Assembly: GCA_025642065.1 (NCBI GenBank)
Contig: JAODUP010001184.1
Span: 28,498-92,497, forward strand
Source of the DNA: Paralvinella palmiformis
Taxonomy: Eukaryota; Annelida; Polychaeta; Terebellida; Alvinellidae
Length of the DNA: 64,000 nucleotides
Direction: 5' to 3'
Made by a program: the position numbers and the translations under genes. Of this stretch, positions 45,588-57,514 are shown one piece after another. The notes under the pieces are model-generated. The model saw nothing but the letters and a program-made list of their open reading frames with translations. It was not told the DNA's origin and did no database searches. Position 1 is the stretch's first letter, and the number at the start of each line of letters is the position of its first letter.

Positions 45588-47820
45588 ATGAATCTAATGC
45601 ATCAGTATGCTGCTGTCCGATCATGGAGTCTGTTGCTAATGCAAATGAACCCGGAGGGAAGGGAGACCAAACATCAGTGGGAGAAAGCTGGCACCGGGTT
45701 GGTCCAGGTTATGAGACATATGTTTGATAATAATTTATTCTCAGCAAAACAGTTTGGGTTTATAGGAGGTAGATCGACAGTACTACAGGTACTAAGAGTA
45801 ATTGATGAATGAACTGAAATTCTAGACGAATGTGGATGTGGAGTTGTAATCTACATAGATTTTAAAAGGGCAGTTCATACTGTTTGATATCAAAGACTTC
45901 TAGCCAAAATATCCACCTATGCTATGAGATAAAGGGGAAGGTACACAGGAATGGATAAACAGAAAGTAGCGAGTAGTTCATTCTCAATATGCGTGGAGGT
46001 GCTGAGTGGTATCCAGTGGGGAAACATATTGGGATAGGTCCTGTTTGTTCTGTTTATAAACAATCTCCAGGACAGTGTTAAATCCAACATATATCTGTTT
46101 GCGGATGACACAAAAATATTCTGGGAGTTTGCTTCACGGAATGATCAGGATCGATTACAACTCACTACAAGAATGGGAAACCAAGTGGCTTCTGAGGTCC
46201 CACCCTCAAACGTATTAAATGATGATGTTCAGAAGCAGAAAGAAAATACCCACAGACAGACAATATTAGGTGAAGAGGATATACTGGAAAAGGTTAAGAA
46301 AAGAAATCAGACCACGGGATTAATTACAATATCTTTCAGTTACCTGGACAGCCAAAGTTTTAGATGGCTATTTAAGGCTATGGTCCACCCATACTTTGTA
46401 TCAGGACCGTAGAAATTGGTAGCCCAGACACCCAGATTTTGTCTTCGGGCTAGTGAGTAGTCTGAAACACTAGCCCAGCCATGCTATTGCCATTTTGATT
46501 TTGCAAGATACACGGTAGTCTCATGTTCATTTTCCTTAGAATGATTTTCCACTGTTTTGGAGCTCTTCGCGGTGGCAGAAATGCACGGAAATTCTTGACT
46601 TGATCGATTTAGTCCCACCAAGAAATGAGTAAACAATTTTATATTAATATTATAAATATAAGTAGATGATATTATATTCTGATATTATTTTAGGTTTGCT
46701 TTGGAAAATTGTTACATCTTATAGGAATCAATGCTGTTCTCAACCCGGAGTTCAACAATCAATCAAGCTCATATTCAAACATGGCTTGTTTGATTAATTT
46801 CATTCGTAAATAATTCCTGCTAAACCTCAGAATATCAGTCAAAGATTTAGCTATGTTTAATAAATGTGTACATTAGAGTTATCTCTTCTCTCAGAAAAAG
46901 GATCAATATTTATCACCCGATAGTTTCCTGACCTGAAATAGTGCCAAAATTTACTGCTGTAACCATTTCAAATATCATATTTATAAACATTTATTGAATA
47001 TAAGAACCACGATTGAAGGATGAGAGAGATTTTGGTGGGCTGGTGATCTTGGCTGGTAAATGTCCATTTTGCATTATGATGGTCATGCGACTCAAATACT
47101 CTCTCATGATTGATCAGTTTGTTTACAGTAAATAAAAGCATGTGGTCTTGTTTATATGGTGGACTCTATCCCTTTCCTGTTTATTTGTTTGATCACTGTG
47201 TATTTGATGAGGACCCAGACATGCCTGGCATGGTGGTCCTAGTGAACCTTTCTGATGACATTGAGTCCATCCACGGTTGAGTGTGAAAGGCAGTTCTCCA
47301 TGAACAGCATTAAAACTTCATTGACAAACTACTTTAGCCGGGAAAATCTAATGGTGGTCGTCGTTTGTTGGGCTAGTGGATTTAAATTTTACTAGCCCAG
47401 GGGCTAGAGATATGTAGAAATATTTTTCTGGCCCTGCCTTGAATATGCACAATCTGTCAGGTCTCCATTCAGAAAGAAGGAGATTGCCATCATGGAAAAT
47501 GTCCACACTTCAAGAGGACACCAGAAGAAATTATATAAGGAGCAATGTAAAACCCAAATAAGCCAACTAAGATTAGGTGTGGCTGATTCATGGTCATGGA
47601 ACAGTCTTCCAGGTTATCTTGTAGAAGCCCCAAGTATTAAGTCCTTTGAACATAAACTGGATAAATTCTGAGCTTATCAACCAATCAGTTTTGATCACGG
47701 GTCGCAGATAATAACCACCTGCAGTAATGATATACTTAGAAGAATATTGGAAGACAGTGATCTGGGCATAGAAGTCATGTAGATCTGCGACTTCGTTCAG
47801 AACCACATAAGATTATAAGA
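45588..47820 (+). mobile_element. LINE C (jockey/CR1-like reverse transcriptase), interrupted by a hAT element
   Basis: Decayed RT: RHMFDNNLFSAKQFGFIGGR, STVLQVLRVIDE, VIYIDFKRA, VLFVLFINNLQDSVKSNIY, LFADDTKIF, then WLFKAMVHPYF. The element is cut at 46402 and resumes at 47437 with LEYAQSVWSPFRKKEIAIM, LRLGVADSWSWNSLP and SFEHKLDKF. The joined piece reads HPY(F/L)EYAQSVWSP, as expected for this RT family. Multiple frame breaks make it inactive. Confidence 0.82.
46402..47436 (+). mobile_element. hAT-type DNA transposon remnant inserted in LINE C
   Basis: Ends are CAGGACCGTAGAAAT on the left and, read inward from the right, CAGGGCCAGAAAAAT. Both continue into a TAGCCC motif. Flanks are CTTTGTAT (46394-46401) and CCTTGAAT (47437-47444), a 6/8-matching 8-bp target duplication as hAT elements make. 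Near the right end it reads ECERQFSMNSIKTSLTNYFS, the hAT C-terminal dimerisation motif. The transposase is otherwise decayed or deleted. Confidence 0.78.
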
Positions 47821-48321
47821 TAAGTAATTACGGTTTCATGATTATACATACTAACATAGTTCATAAGGATAAGCCTGACAAGGTTAGTTTAATTAATTGT
47901 AGAAATTTGTCACTTAACAACCCCGGTTTTCTTGATTTACTAATTGTGACAATTGATAAACGTTTTATTTATAACTATAAAGTGCTGAACAAATGTATAA
48001 ACAAAACATCTAGAATAATGAATGCTAACTGGTTGGGTGATAATACAAGACACAAGTATAAAAACGAAGGAATCTGGCCTTTTAGAACAAATTAAGAGTC
48101 GGTAGACTAAAATCGAACATTGTAAATAAATTCAAATATATGTCTACTTACAATCCCTTAATATCACACGGGAATTTGAATTTAATAAATTTTTCCCCAG
48201 GCATATTTCAGCCATTTAAAGTTTAAGAAAATATGTAGTGTGTTTTACAGCCGCCAGGTGGAGCTACACATCGTATCCTAATAATTAGGTCATACATGTA
48301 ATCATAATAATATTTTAATCA

Positions 48322-48325
<4 letters not shown>

Positions 48326-48352
<27 letters not shown>
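48326..48352. repeat. (CA)n microsatellite
   Basis: About 13 CA units. Confidence 0.9.
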
Positions 48353-48629
48353 TATATACGCCGTATTTACTGATAATGTTGTATATTGTATAACATCATT
48401 TGTTTTAAAAACATTAAAAGATATTTAATATAACGGTACACGAATGTTTTGAAGCCATTTCTAAATCATTCAGCACCAATTTAATCTTTAAAGTTTGTAT
48501 CTAAAGTATTCTTAAAACTGCTTTCGAAATAACGTTTGATTATAACTATTAATTTTACATATATATTTTAATAACATTTATGAAACCTGCATTTGGATTA
48601 AGGAACTTTGAAAGTTTAATGCTTGCTCT

Positions 48630-48635
<6 letters not shown>

Positions 48636-48660
<25 letters not shown>

Positions 48661-48661
48661 T
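48636..48661. repeat. (TA)n microsatellite
   Basis: About 13 TA units, 120 bp before the SINE. Confidence 0.85.
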
Positions 48662-48780
48662 AGACCATCATATATATGCAGATGACACGTACCAAGTATA
48701 CATCTTTATCTACAGCAGACACTGATCTTTCCCTTAAACGACTATATATAGATAGGTGACTGTCTCAGTGATATCAGTGA

Positions 48781-49130
48781 GCTTCGGTAGCTTAGCGCTT
48801 AAGCACCCGGCACTTGGTGCCAACGGTCGCAGGTTCGAACCCCGTAAGAGGTCGAAACTTTTCCAGGGATTAATTTCTCGGCTCACTACATCGTGGGTGG
48901 CTGACCACGTTAAATGGCGCTGCCGTCTCCACTGAATTATTTAAAATAAAGGGGGACGTTAAAGACCCCCTGATGACGTAAAACACTCTGGCAGTGACCA
49001 CCCTCAGGGTATTTCGGCTCCATCTTTCCGTACTGCTCCCCTGTGAGTGGTGGGGGAGGAGATTTCTCAACCACTCCAACATAGAGGCTGTGCTGATTAA
49101 GCGACAGCCTGGGGATTCTTCCCGAACAAC
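48781..49130 (+). mobile_element. tRNA-derived SINE
   Basis: The head GCTTCGGTAGCTTAGCGCTT has an A box and GGTTCGAACCCC a perfect-looking B box. The head folds plausibly like a tRNA. The body contains TAAAGGGGGACGTTAAAGAC and a GC-rich 3' part. It runs straight into LINE D. Open frames on either strand here are artefacts. Confidence 0.85.
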
Positions 49131-49134
49131 AAAC

Positions 49135-49955
49135 CAAACCATCAGTGATATCTTTGGCTGGATGACAAACAATACACATAGGCTCAATGCCAACAAAACA
49201 GATGTCACGATTATAGGTATAGCCAGATAACACAGGAAACTTACTCGTTTCTTCCCTACGAACATCCTTAGTTATGTCATCACGCCATCTCATATTCGTG
49301 ACCTTCGCCGTATTCGTCGCTATTTAGTTCTATTTCAGTCGCCAAAACCATTGCTACAGCACTTATTGCCATATAGTAGGTCTTCTTTATAACATCACAT
49401 CTAAGGATATTCAGAACTGCTTAGCTAGGATTGTCACACAGTCTCCTCGGTTTTCCCATTCTGTCCCACTTATGAAATCTCTTCATTAAGTCCCTGTTCA
49501 ATTTCGCATCATTTTCAAACTCTGCACTATTGCCTATCAAACTGTTTCTTCTGGAGAACCTTCATATCTTTTTTACATCCTTTCTCTAGCACCCAAGCCC
49601 AGAGAACTCCGTTCATCTGGTTTTCACTTATTGTCTGTACCCAGTGTTAAAACTCATACTGGGATTCGTGATTTTTCAGTTGCTGTCCCTACTCTTTGGA
49701 ATTCACTCTATGAACATGTTAAGTCATCAAATAGCACAGTTCCTTTCCGTCACCATTTGAAAATTCACCTTTTCATACTTTTTTATCCTTCCTAAGTTTC
49801 CACTCTATCTGATCATTTGTTGATGAACTTTGCATTGTACCTGGACTATGAGTTTGACCAGCCCCTATACTAGGTGAGCCACTGAGCTCGATTCTTTTCG
49901 AGGATATTGGCACTATAGAAGTTTTACAATTATTATTATTATTATTATTATTAAA
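49135..49955 (+). mobile_element. LINE D 3' end (L2/CR1-like, decayed)
   Basis: Pieces of an RT C-terminal region: ISDIFGWMTNNTHRLNANKT, HIRDLRRIRRYL, then in shifting frames the CLARIVTQSPRFSHSVPL, GEPSYLFYILSLAPKPRELR and VAVPTLWNSL blocks. The 3' end GGATATTGGCACTATAGAAG is followed by (ATT)n at 49925-49952, the usual tail of such LINEs. Confidence 0.75.
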
Positions 49956-51240
49956 ATAAATAGAGAGAGAGAGATGTTGAATAGTTGGAAAGTTCCAGTT
50001 ATTAATATGTTTAGCTGAAATTGGTTTTATTTGTCCAATCATTAATGAATAGGCAGAATCTGCAGTTTCATAAAATACTCATGAAATGTATTTAAAATGT
50101 TGTGCAATATATGACCAACATAGATATGTTTTAAAACATTTAACAAACATTTAAATAAATAATTAGACTATAATCTGCAGGTTTATAAAATATTAATAAC
50201 ATGGAATTGAAATATTCCGCAACATCGCCGAATTGTTTTTTCCTAAAACGTTAAAACAATATTTTGATCTGTGGGATTCAACAGTATAAATGGCCTTTTG
50301 CGTTTGTCTTATAAAGGTTGCCAAAGTATGGTAATCCTGGTTCCCAACTGCATAGGCGAGGACGGTGGACTTTAAGACCTTTCCTCAAGAAAGCTCATTC
50401 CTCGGATCTCCCTAGAGCGAAGAACAAGTAAACCAGACTTATTTGTATCCTTCTTTGTATCTCAGATACACCGCCTACCAGATATTTATCTAACGGACCT
50501 GCTCAATGTTGTCTAACGCCTCTAACCTCCTGATTGGCAAGGATAGTAGGTCGATTGTCCTCAGACTACTTAATAATTTTAGTGTGTTTATCTTTGTTTG
50601 CTGCTCTCAAGAAATGGAGATGGGAGACACGATAGGCTATTTGGGTGTTGCATTATCGACAGTTTTCGGACATATAATTTAAAACTAATAATATTAGTTC
50701 TACTACTACTAGTACTACTACTACTACTACTTCTACTATTACTACTACTACTACTACTACTGGTACTACTACTAATACCAATAATAATATATTTCCCAAA
50801 ATTTCATCAAATTAGAGGGTAAATTAATTGCATTCTGTTTTGCTTTTCACCCAGTATAATTGTTTTTGCGGAGGAATGGGAATTAAATTATCATGTGATT
50901 AAAATAAACAGGGTGATGCATTTCAAATATACTGCAGTCACATGGTTCGGTTGTCAAGGTTTGTGAACTATTTCTGTATTGACTATTTTATGCGGGAGAA
51001 AAAGTAAACGTTTATTTAGTTAGCATGGTCATTTAGACTAGTCGCAATGTTTTTGACGTAAACACACGATTTCGGGAATATATGCCCAGATTGATGCACA
51101 GTATAGTATATGTGATGAAACCGGATATGTTGTGCTTGCAGTAACCAAATTTAAAAGTAAAGCCAGCCACAGTCGCGGTCATCTCCATTAAACTGTTAAA
51201 ATAAACTAAAAGCTCCTATTATCATCCGGCCCATCTCTCA
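49956..51240. other. Non-coding DNA with a trinucleotide tract
   Basis: A (TAC/CTA)n tract lies at about 50697-50775. It creates a poly-Leu frame that is not a gene. No other feature is recognised. Confidence 0.5.
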
Positions 51241-51249
51241 TAGAATTAA

Positions 51250-51660
51250 AATATGGCGTTGTCGCTCAGCAAATAAAAATGGCTAAAGTTGTTCCAATCT
51301 ACAAACGATCTGATCGAAGTCTAGTAAAACATTATAGAACTGTAAGTTTACTTTCAAAAATACTTCCAAGATTAATCTTAAAATAGATTAATTTCGTTTT
51401 TAAATAAGAAAACAATTTCGTCGTTCGATCATTGCACTATGCACCCCGTAAAACATCGGAATGGTTAAAAAAAACATATCCTATACATCAACTTTGGCCA
51501 TTCTATACCAAATTTTGAACGTTTTTGACGTTATAAATCTCGAAATTCTGTTTGAGAAATTAAATTGATATGGAATAAATGAAACTGTATACTCGTGGTT
51601 TGAGAGTTATGTATCGAATAGAAGGCAATTTCTTGAACCATACGTATATTACTGAATTTG
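51250..51660 (+). mobile_element. LINE E reverse-transcriptase fragment
   Basis: With frame shifts it reads KMAKVVPIYKRSDRSLVKHY, RTVSLLSKIL, then an NLEILFEKL and YSWFESYVSNRRQFLE block, the palm-domain entry of a LINE RT. A (CA)n tract follows at 51663-51722. Confidence 0.65.
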
Positions 51661-51662
51661 AA

Positions 51663-51722
51663 CACACACACACACACACGCACGCACGCGCGCACATACA
51701 CTCGCACGCGCGCACACACACA
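51663..51722. repeat. Compound (CA)n/(CGCA)n microsatellite
   Basis: Alternating CA and CGCA units. Open frames on both strands are artefacts. Confidence 0.9.
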
Positions 51723-52441
51723 GGCATACATATAATAACATATTCAGGGTCCCAAATACCTGGTCGTATGGTCGCCATTAGGGACCTGAATTAGTGAAGG
51801 GCGACTACATGTTTTGAACAACTAGCCCTACAGTCGACTTGACCATTTCAGTTTTACGCACATCGTTTTTTTTCCATTCAACCATTCTTTTCCGTAGTTC
51901 GGTCACTAAGCACAAATCTATAATGATAATGATCTATTGGGAAGTTCCATATTCACATATTCACAGTTTCAGTTCATATTTGCAGGATGTTGAGGAAATA
52001 TCAATTTTCGAATTATATTGCTTAACGTATTGGCTGTGCATTATCCCGCAACAAATCCGACAGCATACGAGAGTCTCTTAGCTAAAATTGGCAAGAACAA
52101 GAATAGCAGTTTTACCATAGTTTCGCACTGGCATTGGACATGCTCGATAAGGTTATCTGGATAGTGAAAAATAATTATGTTTGAAAATATCCAGTGGCAT
52201 TAAAGAGTTGTTAGCAAAAGTCACGGAGAAATCAATGTCAGATAGAAAGGATTTCCTCTACAAAAATCTGTTTTTTTTCTTAAATTTTAATCAAGCTCAC
52301 AACAATGTTTGTAATTTTCCGGAAACTTTTTTCTGTCGCAATCGAGCATGCCTATATCAGCGCCATTTTTATTGACACACGCGCTAAGATCATATCGACA
52401 ATATAAACATAATAACTGATAAAATGTGGCGTTATTTTGCA

Positions 52442-53130
52442 GGTCTATCACCATCACCCAGCAAGAAAATGAAGACTTCCGAGAAGCTGAAGATACAACG
52501 GTTGTATGAGATCAGTAAAAGGAGACGGGCGTTTAACCCAAATCGGAAAGTTGGCCACCCATGGCTGGGGATAATAGGTGAAGAGATGGGAAGTTCGACA
52601 TCGGCCGCTCCATCCACGTCCAGCCAGGCAAGTACGATGATATGCACGACGTGCCGCGCAGCTGGGAAGATAGACCCGACCGTTTTGGCCAAAAATGCGT
52701 TTGCGTCGGGATACCAGTCATTTAAGCTGGAGAGCATAAAGATTCATGAAGCCTCAAACAAGCACATTGTTGCTAAAGAGATTTTCAGGTCCACTGAGGC
52801 CCCGGAAAAACAATCGGCTCGTAAAATGCTAACCATTTTGCGCAAGGATGATATAGAGAAATTATATCACACCTGTTTAGAACCTGCCACGCACTAGCCA
52901 AGAAAAACCGCCTTTTCTCAGGTTGTGTTTTGGCTTCGTGAGTTAGATAGACAGAAGGGTGTTAAACTAGGCAAAACATATAGGAATGAGGAGTCAGCAA
53001 AGGAGTTTAACAGGCACATAAGTGAAGTTGAAAGAGAAAACCTCCGAGATGACATAAAAGTCACGAAAACATCATCAATCTTCTTTGCTTGCTGCAAACT
53101 CTTCCAGGTTTTCTGGCAATGCGGTGTGTA
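52442..53130 (+). pseudogene. hAT/ZNF862-like transposase-derived N-terminal region, broken
   Basis: An acceptor-like TATTTTGCAG opens a frame reading KIQRLYEISKRRRAFNPNRK, HPWLGIIGEE, then MICTTCRAAGK...NAFASGYQSF...HEASNKHIVA. This is a TTF/BED-like zinc finger (C-x2-C ... H-x4-H) typical of hAT-derived ZNF862/C17orf113-type proteins. After two frameshifts near 52870-52925, LFRTCHALAKKNR and LRELDRQKGVKLGKTYRNEE and SEVERENLRDDIKVTK continue the same family. No catalytic part follows. It is either a decayed transposon or the 5' end of a broken domesticated gene. Confidence 0.6.
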
Positions 53131-53342
53131 AAGTAAATAAAGAATTTATCTACCATGATCTTGGTGTCTTCATAGCGAGGTTAATGTTGGGGGTACATAC
53201 AAACACAAACATTTGTAATGCCATCTCAACAGGACCTACATGATGTTGTTATTTGTAGATAAATGTATCATGCCACCCCCCCAAAACGAAGAAAATATAG
53301 AAGGACCAGTAAAGATTTGGAATCCAATTTTGAAATATTTGG

Positions 53343-53346
<4 letters not shown>

Positions 53347-53399
<53 letters not shown>

Positions 53400-53487
53400 C
53401 AGTTAATCAGTATAACATTACGTTATTGCTAATTGAGGTTTAATACAGATTATCTAAAATTTCAGTATATATATAAAGATTAACTGT

Positions 53488-53531
<44 letters not shown>
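53347..53531. repeat. Fold-back with (TA)n arms
   Basis: (TA)25 followed by TTACAGTTAATC (53397-53408) and, after 69 bases, the exact inverse GATTAACTGTAA (53478-53489) followed by (TA)20. Confidence 0.8.
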
Positions 53532-53535
<4 letters not shown>

Positions 53536-53580
53536 TCTCTCTCTCTCCCTCTGTCTCTGTGTGTGTGTGTGTGTATGTGT
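53532..53580. repeat. (CT)n/(GT)n microsatellite
   Basis: Short CT then GT blocks following the TA fold-back. Confidence 0.8.
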
Positions 53581-53791
53581 GTTTTAAGATACATACATAG
53601 TGGCACTGGCTGAGAACATCAATATATAAATACCCTTTAAGACCTATATCTCCACGAATCTATACATAAATAAAACTATGCACACATCAATCTAAATATA
53701 AAATGTTCTACATCTCCACATATCTATATATATATAAACGCAGACCTATATATGTGCCTGGGCTACTCGTCAGCTGTGTGTGGTGCAGTTG

Positions 53792-53794
<3 letters not shown>

Positions 53795-53835
<41 letters not shown>
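53795..53835. repeat. (TA)n microsatellite
   Basis: About 20 TA units, followed by a GT-rich stretch. Confidence 0.9.
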
Positions 53836-53836
<1 letters not shown>

Positions 53837-54149
53837 CTCTGTCTGTGTGTGTGCATGCGTGCCTGCGTTTGTGTGTGCCTGCATGTGCGTGTTCTTAGCC
53901 CTGGTGTGTTATGTACTTCATACTAGTAGAGGTATTGTGCTGGCAGGCTCTCACTGGAAGTGAGGAATCCATGTCAGAGGTCAAGCCTATTTTTTTTCTT
54001 GTTTGAATATTTCACCAAAACAAAATGTTGCATACTATCACGTTGTTGTGTTGTTCTGGAATTATTATCTTTAATAATTCGGGCCTGTATATTAAAGGTG
54101 ACGGGAAAAGATATTTCACATTTCGAAGTAAAGATAACGTAACAAACAA

Positions 54150-55130
54150 TTATTTTTATGTATATTTAACAAAGCGTCCTTACTAGCAAGAGCCATTCAA
54201 AGGCGCTGTAAAATAATATGTTATATAATAATACCCCAAATAATATGTCTGTGAAACCCCTGTAATATATTTAAAAGATACGTATTATTTATTTGTGAAA
54301 GCGACGGTGAACAGGTGTGGTTTTATAACATATTTAAAATTTTCAAGAGAGGACACAATTTTAATATCTGCTGGCAACGTATTCTATAAAGTGGGGGCTG
54401 CAACACTAAACGCACAATCACCATATAACTTGAGCCGAGACACTGGCACCTGCAAAATATCTGACTGGATGACCTGAGGTTTCGGGATGACTTTCTAATG
54501 GACACCAGTTCACGCAGGAATTGTGGTCCCATATCATTAATAGATTTATAAGATATTAATAACATCTTGAAATCGATATGCTGTCTAACAGGTAGTCAAT
54601 GTAGTTTTTGAAGAATTGGGGTGCTATGATCATATTTCGATATTTGTCACTATCCAAGCTGCACTATTCAGAATTCGCTGAAGTTGATGTTATATTCAGA
54701 TATGCCATATACCAGAGAGTATAACAGTCTATACGAGATGTAACAAGGGCATGGACTACAGTTAGAAGTGCTTCTTGTGTCAAGAATGCTTTTAAGCAGT
54801 AGATGGTAGTAGGCAGCTCGACATACTGATGTGATATACATGTTAATATACGAGTCAAAAATAACCCCTAGAGTTTTTACTGACCCATTAGAGGTAATCG
54901 AAAATGCAACCATTTGTATGCTGGTGTCTTTATGGATCTAGCACAATGTGGTGATGCCAAATATATTATATTTGTTTTATTATCATTTAGTCTTAGAAGA
55001 TTTTGAGTCATCCATAACCGAATATCAGCAATACGATGTTCTAAATTCTTCAAGGAAGAGGATACATTTAACTCGTTGTCAGGATCCAGTGATATATACA
55101 GCTGTGTGTCATCAGCATACACGTGATATT
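54150..55130 (-). mobile_element. LINE F 3' half (L2/CR1-like, decayed)
   Basis: Minus strand: YADDTQLYISLDPDNELNVS, IRLWMTQNLLRLNDNKTNII, VKTLGVIFDSYINM, LPVRQHIDFKMLLISYKSIN, then a thumb-domain remnant. The YADD catalytic motif is intact but the frame is broken. The 3' UTR near 54180-54215 reads ACAGCGCCTTTGAATGGC and GGACGC, the same type of tail as the SINE at 11139-11465. Confidence 0.78.
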
Positions 55131-55141
55131 TAACCTTTGTT

Positions 55142-55390
55142 TACAAGCGTCTTGACCAGTTGACAGACAAAATGTCAGTTTCCGACCAAAGTTTTGAAAT
55201 TTTCAGGGATATCAAGCTCTACAACTTTGAACCATTCGCGAAAAGGGGTCACAGACAGTATTAATTGTGATGAATTAGCTGCAACAAGTGCAGACGTGCA
55301 TCTAGAACAGCCACCCATTCAGCCGACATCCGGCCCCCAGTCCACAACAAAAATTGGATTAGTGTGTATTTGTTTGTGTTGGTATAAGCT
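55142..55390 (+). pseudogene. Possible P2X7-like intracellular-domain gene fragment
   Basis: It reads MSVSDQSFEIFRDIKLYNFEP, then after a one-base shift DELAATSADVHLEQPPIQPT. An xxPYxFEP-like opening followed by an acidic stretch and a CxCxxC-like site is common in invertebrate proteins with the P2X7 cytoplasmic domain. The match is weak and the frame is broken. Confidence 0.25.
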
Positions 55391-55657
55391 TAATTGATAA
55401 GTTAACACACCGGGTCTGAATGCGAATATTTCCTTCTTCTTATACTAAAACGCCATTTAAAACAACGCGACATTTGTCGGTACACGGGAGCCCGGTGAAT
55501 GCATGGGGCTCTCCCATATGTGGCCCATACAGGAATGTGCCGCCCTCGGTAGAACACCTACTAGACCAGTTTAACAGGTTAGTAGTGTCTACAGTAAGAA
55601 GCTTTGATTAGTTCTAAGTAAATCATTTATTATTTTGCGAATAAGTGAAATTTTACT

Positions 55658-55867
55658 TTATTCACGAATATTGTTGGAATGATATCTTCTGTGAGCCTGA
55701 CATTCTTCATGTGATAACCCACTGATCATGCCATAGACGGCGAAATAACGAAGTGGGAAGTTGGCAAGTTTGCTTCCACTGCAATCTCTTAATGTTTCGC
55801 AACCAATCAGGCAAACGAGACTTGTTTGGTGGGAATTAATGCATACTCCATCCAATGGCAGATCCAT
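55658..55867 (-). pseudogene. Possible P2X7-like domain fragment
   Basis: Minus strand: SLVCLIGCETLRDCSGSKLA, LRYFAVYGMISGL. It weakly resembles the (V/L)CL...LETA..., then RY.AYRMF part of the same domain. It is opposite in orientation to the fragment at 55142-55390. It may be unrelated. Confidence 0.2.
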
Positions 55868-55869
55868 TT

Positions 55870-57111
55870 TATACGTTTAACAAAGACGACATAGAACAGG
55901 TAATACAGGTTAAGCAATGCCACGCTGAGTGTTTGACGTCTGTGTTTGTCAAACATGACGTCACATTCTGAAATTTCCGAAGATTCTCGATTAAAGCTGT
56001 CGGACCTTAGATGCTAGCAAAGCAAGTTTTAAAACCACTGTAACTTTATTTCTAGGAAAGCAAATAAATTATATCTCTGACTGCAACAATATTTCATGTT
56101 TACTAACTAGTTGTCTAGCCATGTCTAGACAAGGTGTGTATATGCTGTGTATATTTATATAATGTTGAAGAAACATATTGTTAGTGTTAATATAACCGTA
56201 TAACCACATTTTCATTCTTAATAATTTTCACAATTTTTAGAATGGTTAATTCACACTGCCTTCGCAATCATCTCCTGGACTAATAGAAACCAACAAATGT
56301 TCAACAAGCACTTTTGTTTATTTATTACGAGTACATTTCAAACCATAATTTTCATATCTACGGATCATTAGAAAAGATATACCTAACATTAATCTAATTA
56401 ATACTTATCAATGGAATCATTCTCAGAAAACAGAAAATTTTACACTTAGTATTTAACAAAAACATATATTATATAATTACATTATGTTCAAACACAACAA
56501 AATGGATTCCGTTATCTTTCCATTTAATTAAAGGGTGAAAACAGTTGTGTTATCTAGACAGGAAATCACGGGATACAGCTTTATTCCAGTAATTCGATTT
56601 ACGAGGTAACATTCAACCAAAATATTTGTGTTTACAAACGAAAAAAACACATTATATTTCCATAAATGTAATGTTATTAAGACACACCCACGCACGCACG
56701 TACACAAGCACGCACACACACGCAAGCATGCACGCAGACACACACACAAATCACACACACACAACAATTTAGCACATGCCAATATACTAAGTAAATTATC
56801 GAAAACTAAGGAATAATTTTCTGAGAGGAATCGGTAGTTTTCAGTTTTCATTATATGTCATAACCAAATCTCGGTGTATAAATTTACTGAAAATAACCAG
56901 ATTATAAAAAGGCATTCAGGCTGATTTGTAAAGCTTCATATCTCAATATCTTGTCAAATGAAGTAAATATCGGAACAATAAATTGAGAAGGTCACAAAAG
57001 CTAAAATTGCAACTGGCTATTGTTAATTAACTTTACCATTGCACACAACTTGACTAAACTCTCTTCTAATTACTCTAACTTCTGTTTCATTTCCACGTCA
57101 TCAAATTGTGC
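55870..57111. other. Intergenic DNA and PARP-gene 3' UTR
   Basis: AT-rich with a CA/ACGC simple repeat at about 56686-56762. A TTTATT near 56580 is an AATAAA signal on the minus strand that could end the PARP transcript. No exon is recognised. Confidence 0.5.
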
Positions 57112-57514
57112 TTACACTGATTTATACTCAATCAAGTATTCCGGATAGCTCTGATCATCATGAAATATCACATAAATGTTAGGATCTGTCATATCGTCCA
57201 CACACGAGTTATACAGCTGTGGTGGTCTAGTCACATTTTGTTCTCCTTGTGTGTAGGCTCCAACCAGAACTAGGGACAAGAACATTTGTCGTTTTCTAGA
57301 CCTGTTCTTTATGCTATAGTTGTTACTATAGCTGGCATCTCTGGCAAAATAGGATCCATTTCCATACAGGGTTCCATGTTTCCCGCAAACACGCCAGTCA
57401 AACCCTTCTCTACAGATGCAACGAACAATTTCCTGGTTGGATACACCATGGAAAAGGGACTTTTCATTAGCATTCCCTTTCAAGTGTACACTTAGCTGCA
57501 TCTCTCTCTTCTTT
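57112..57514 (-). CDS. PARP gene last exon: catalytic core
   Basis: Acceptor TTTATTATAG. It encodes NEKSLFHGVSNQEIVRCICR (His of the triad), GNGSYFARDASYS (Tyr), PPQLYNSCVDDMTDPNIYVI and PEYLIEYKSV then TAA. Ile in the YLIEY strand replaces the Glu of poly-ADP-ribosylating PARPs. The plus-strand open frame at 57286-57495 is a shadow. Confidence 0.93.

Noticed and set aside
47838..48095. 85-codon + strand frame after LINE C
   Set aside because: Asn/Lys-rich and LINE-like in style, but no motif could be assigned, so it is not called as a gene.
48781..48855. Functional tRNA gene
   Set aside because: The tRNA-like head continues into a SINE body without a terminator, so it is a SINE promoter.
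48870..49293. Minus-strand open frames of 118-131 codons
   Set aside because: They run through the SINE and the start of LINE D and have no coding similarity; GC-rich SINE sequence leaves them open by chance.
50360..50420. Minus-strand ATG reading MSFLEE followed by AG|GTCTTA, a possible SMG8 first exon
   Set aside because: The phase would fit the exon at 44373, but the donor is weak, the intron would cross two LINEs and SMG8 N-termini are not conserved enough to confirm it.
50598..50822. Leucine-rich open frame resembling a membrane helix
   Set aside because: It comes from a (CTA/CTT)n trinucleotide tract and has no splice or family support.
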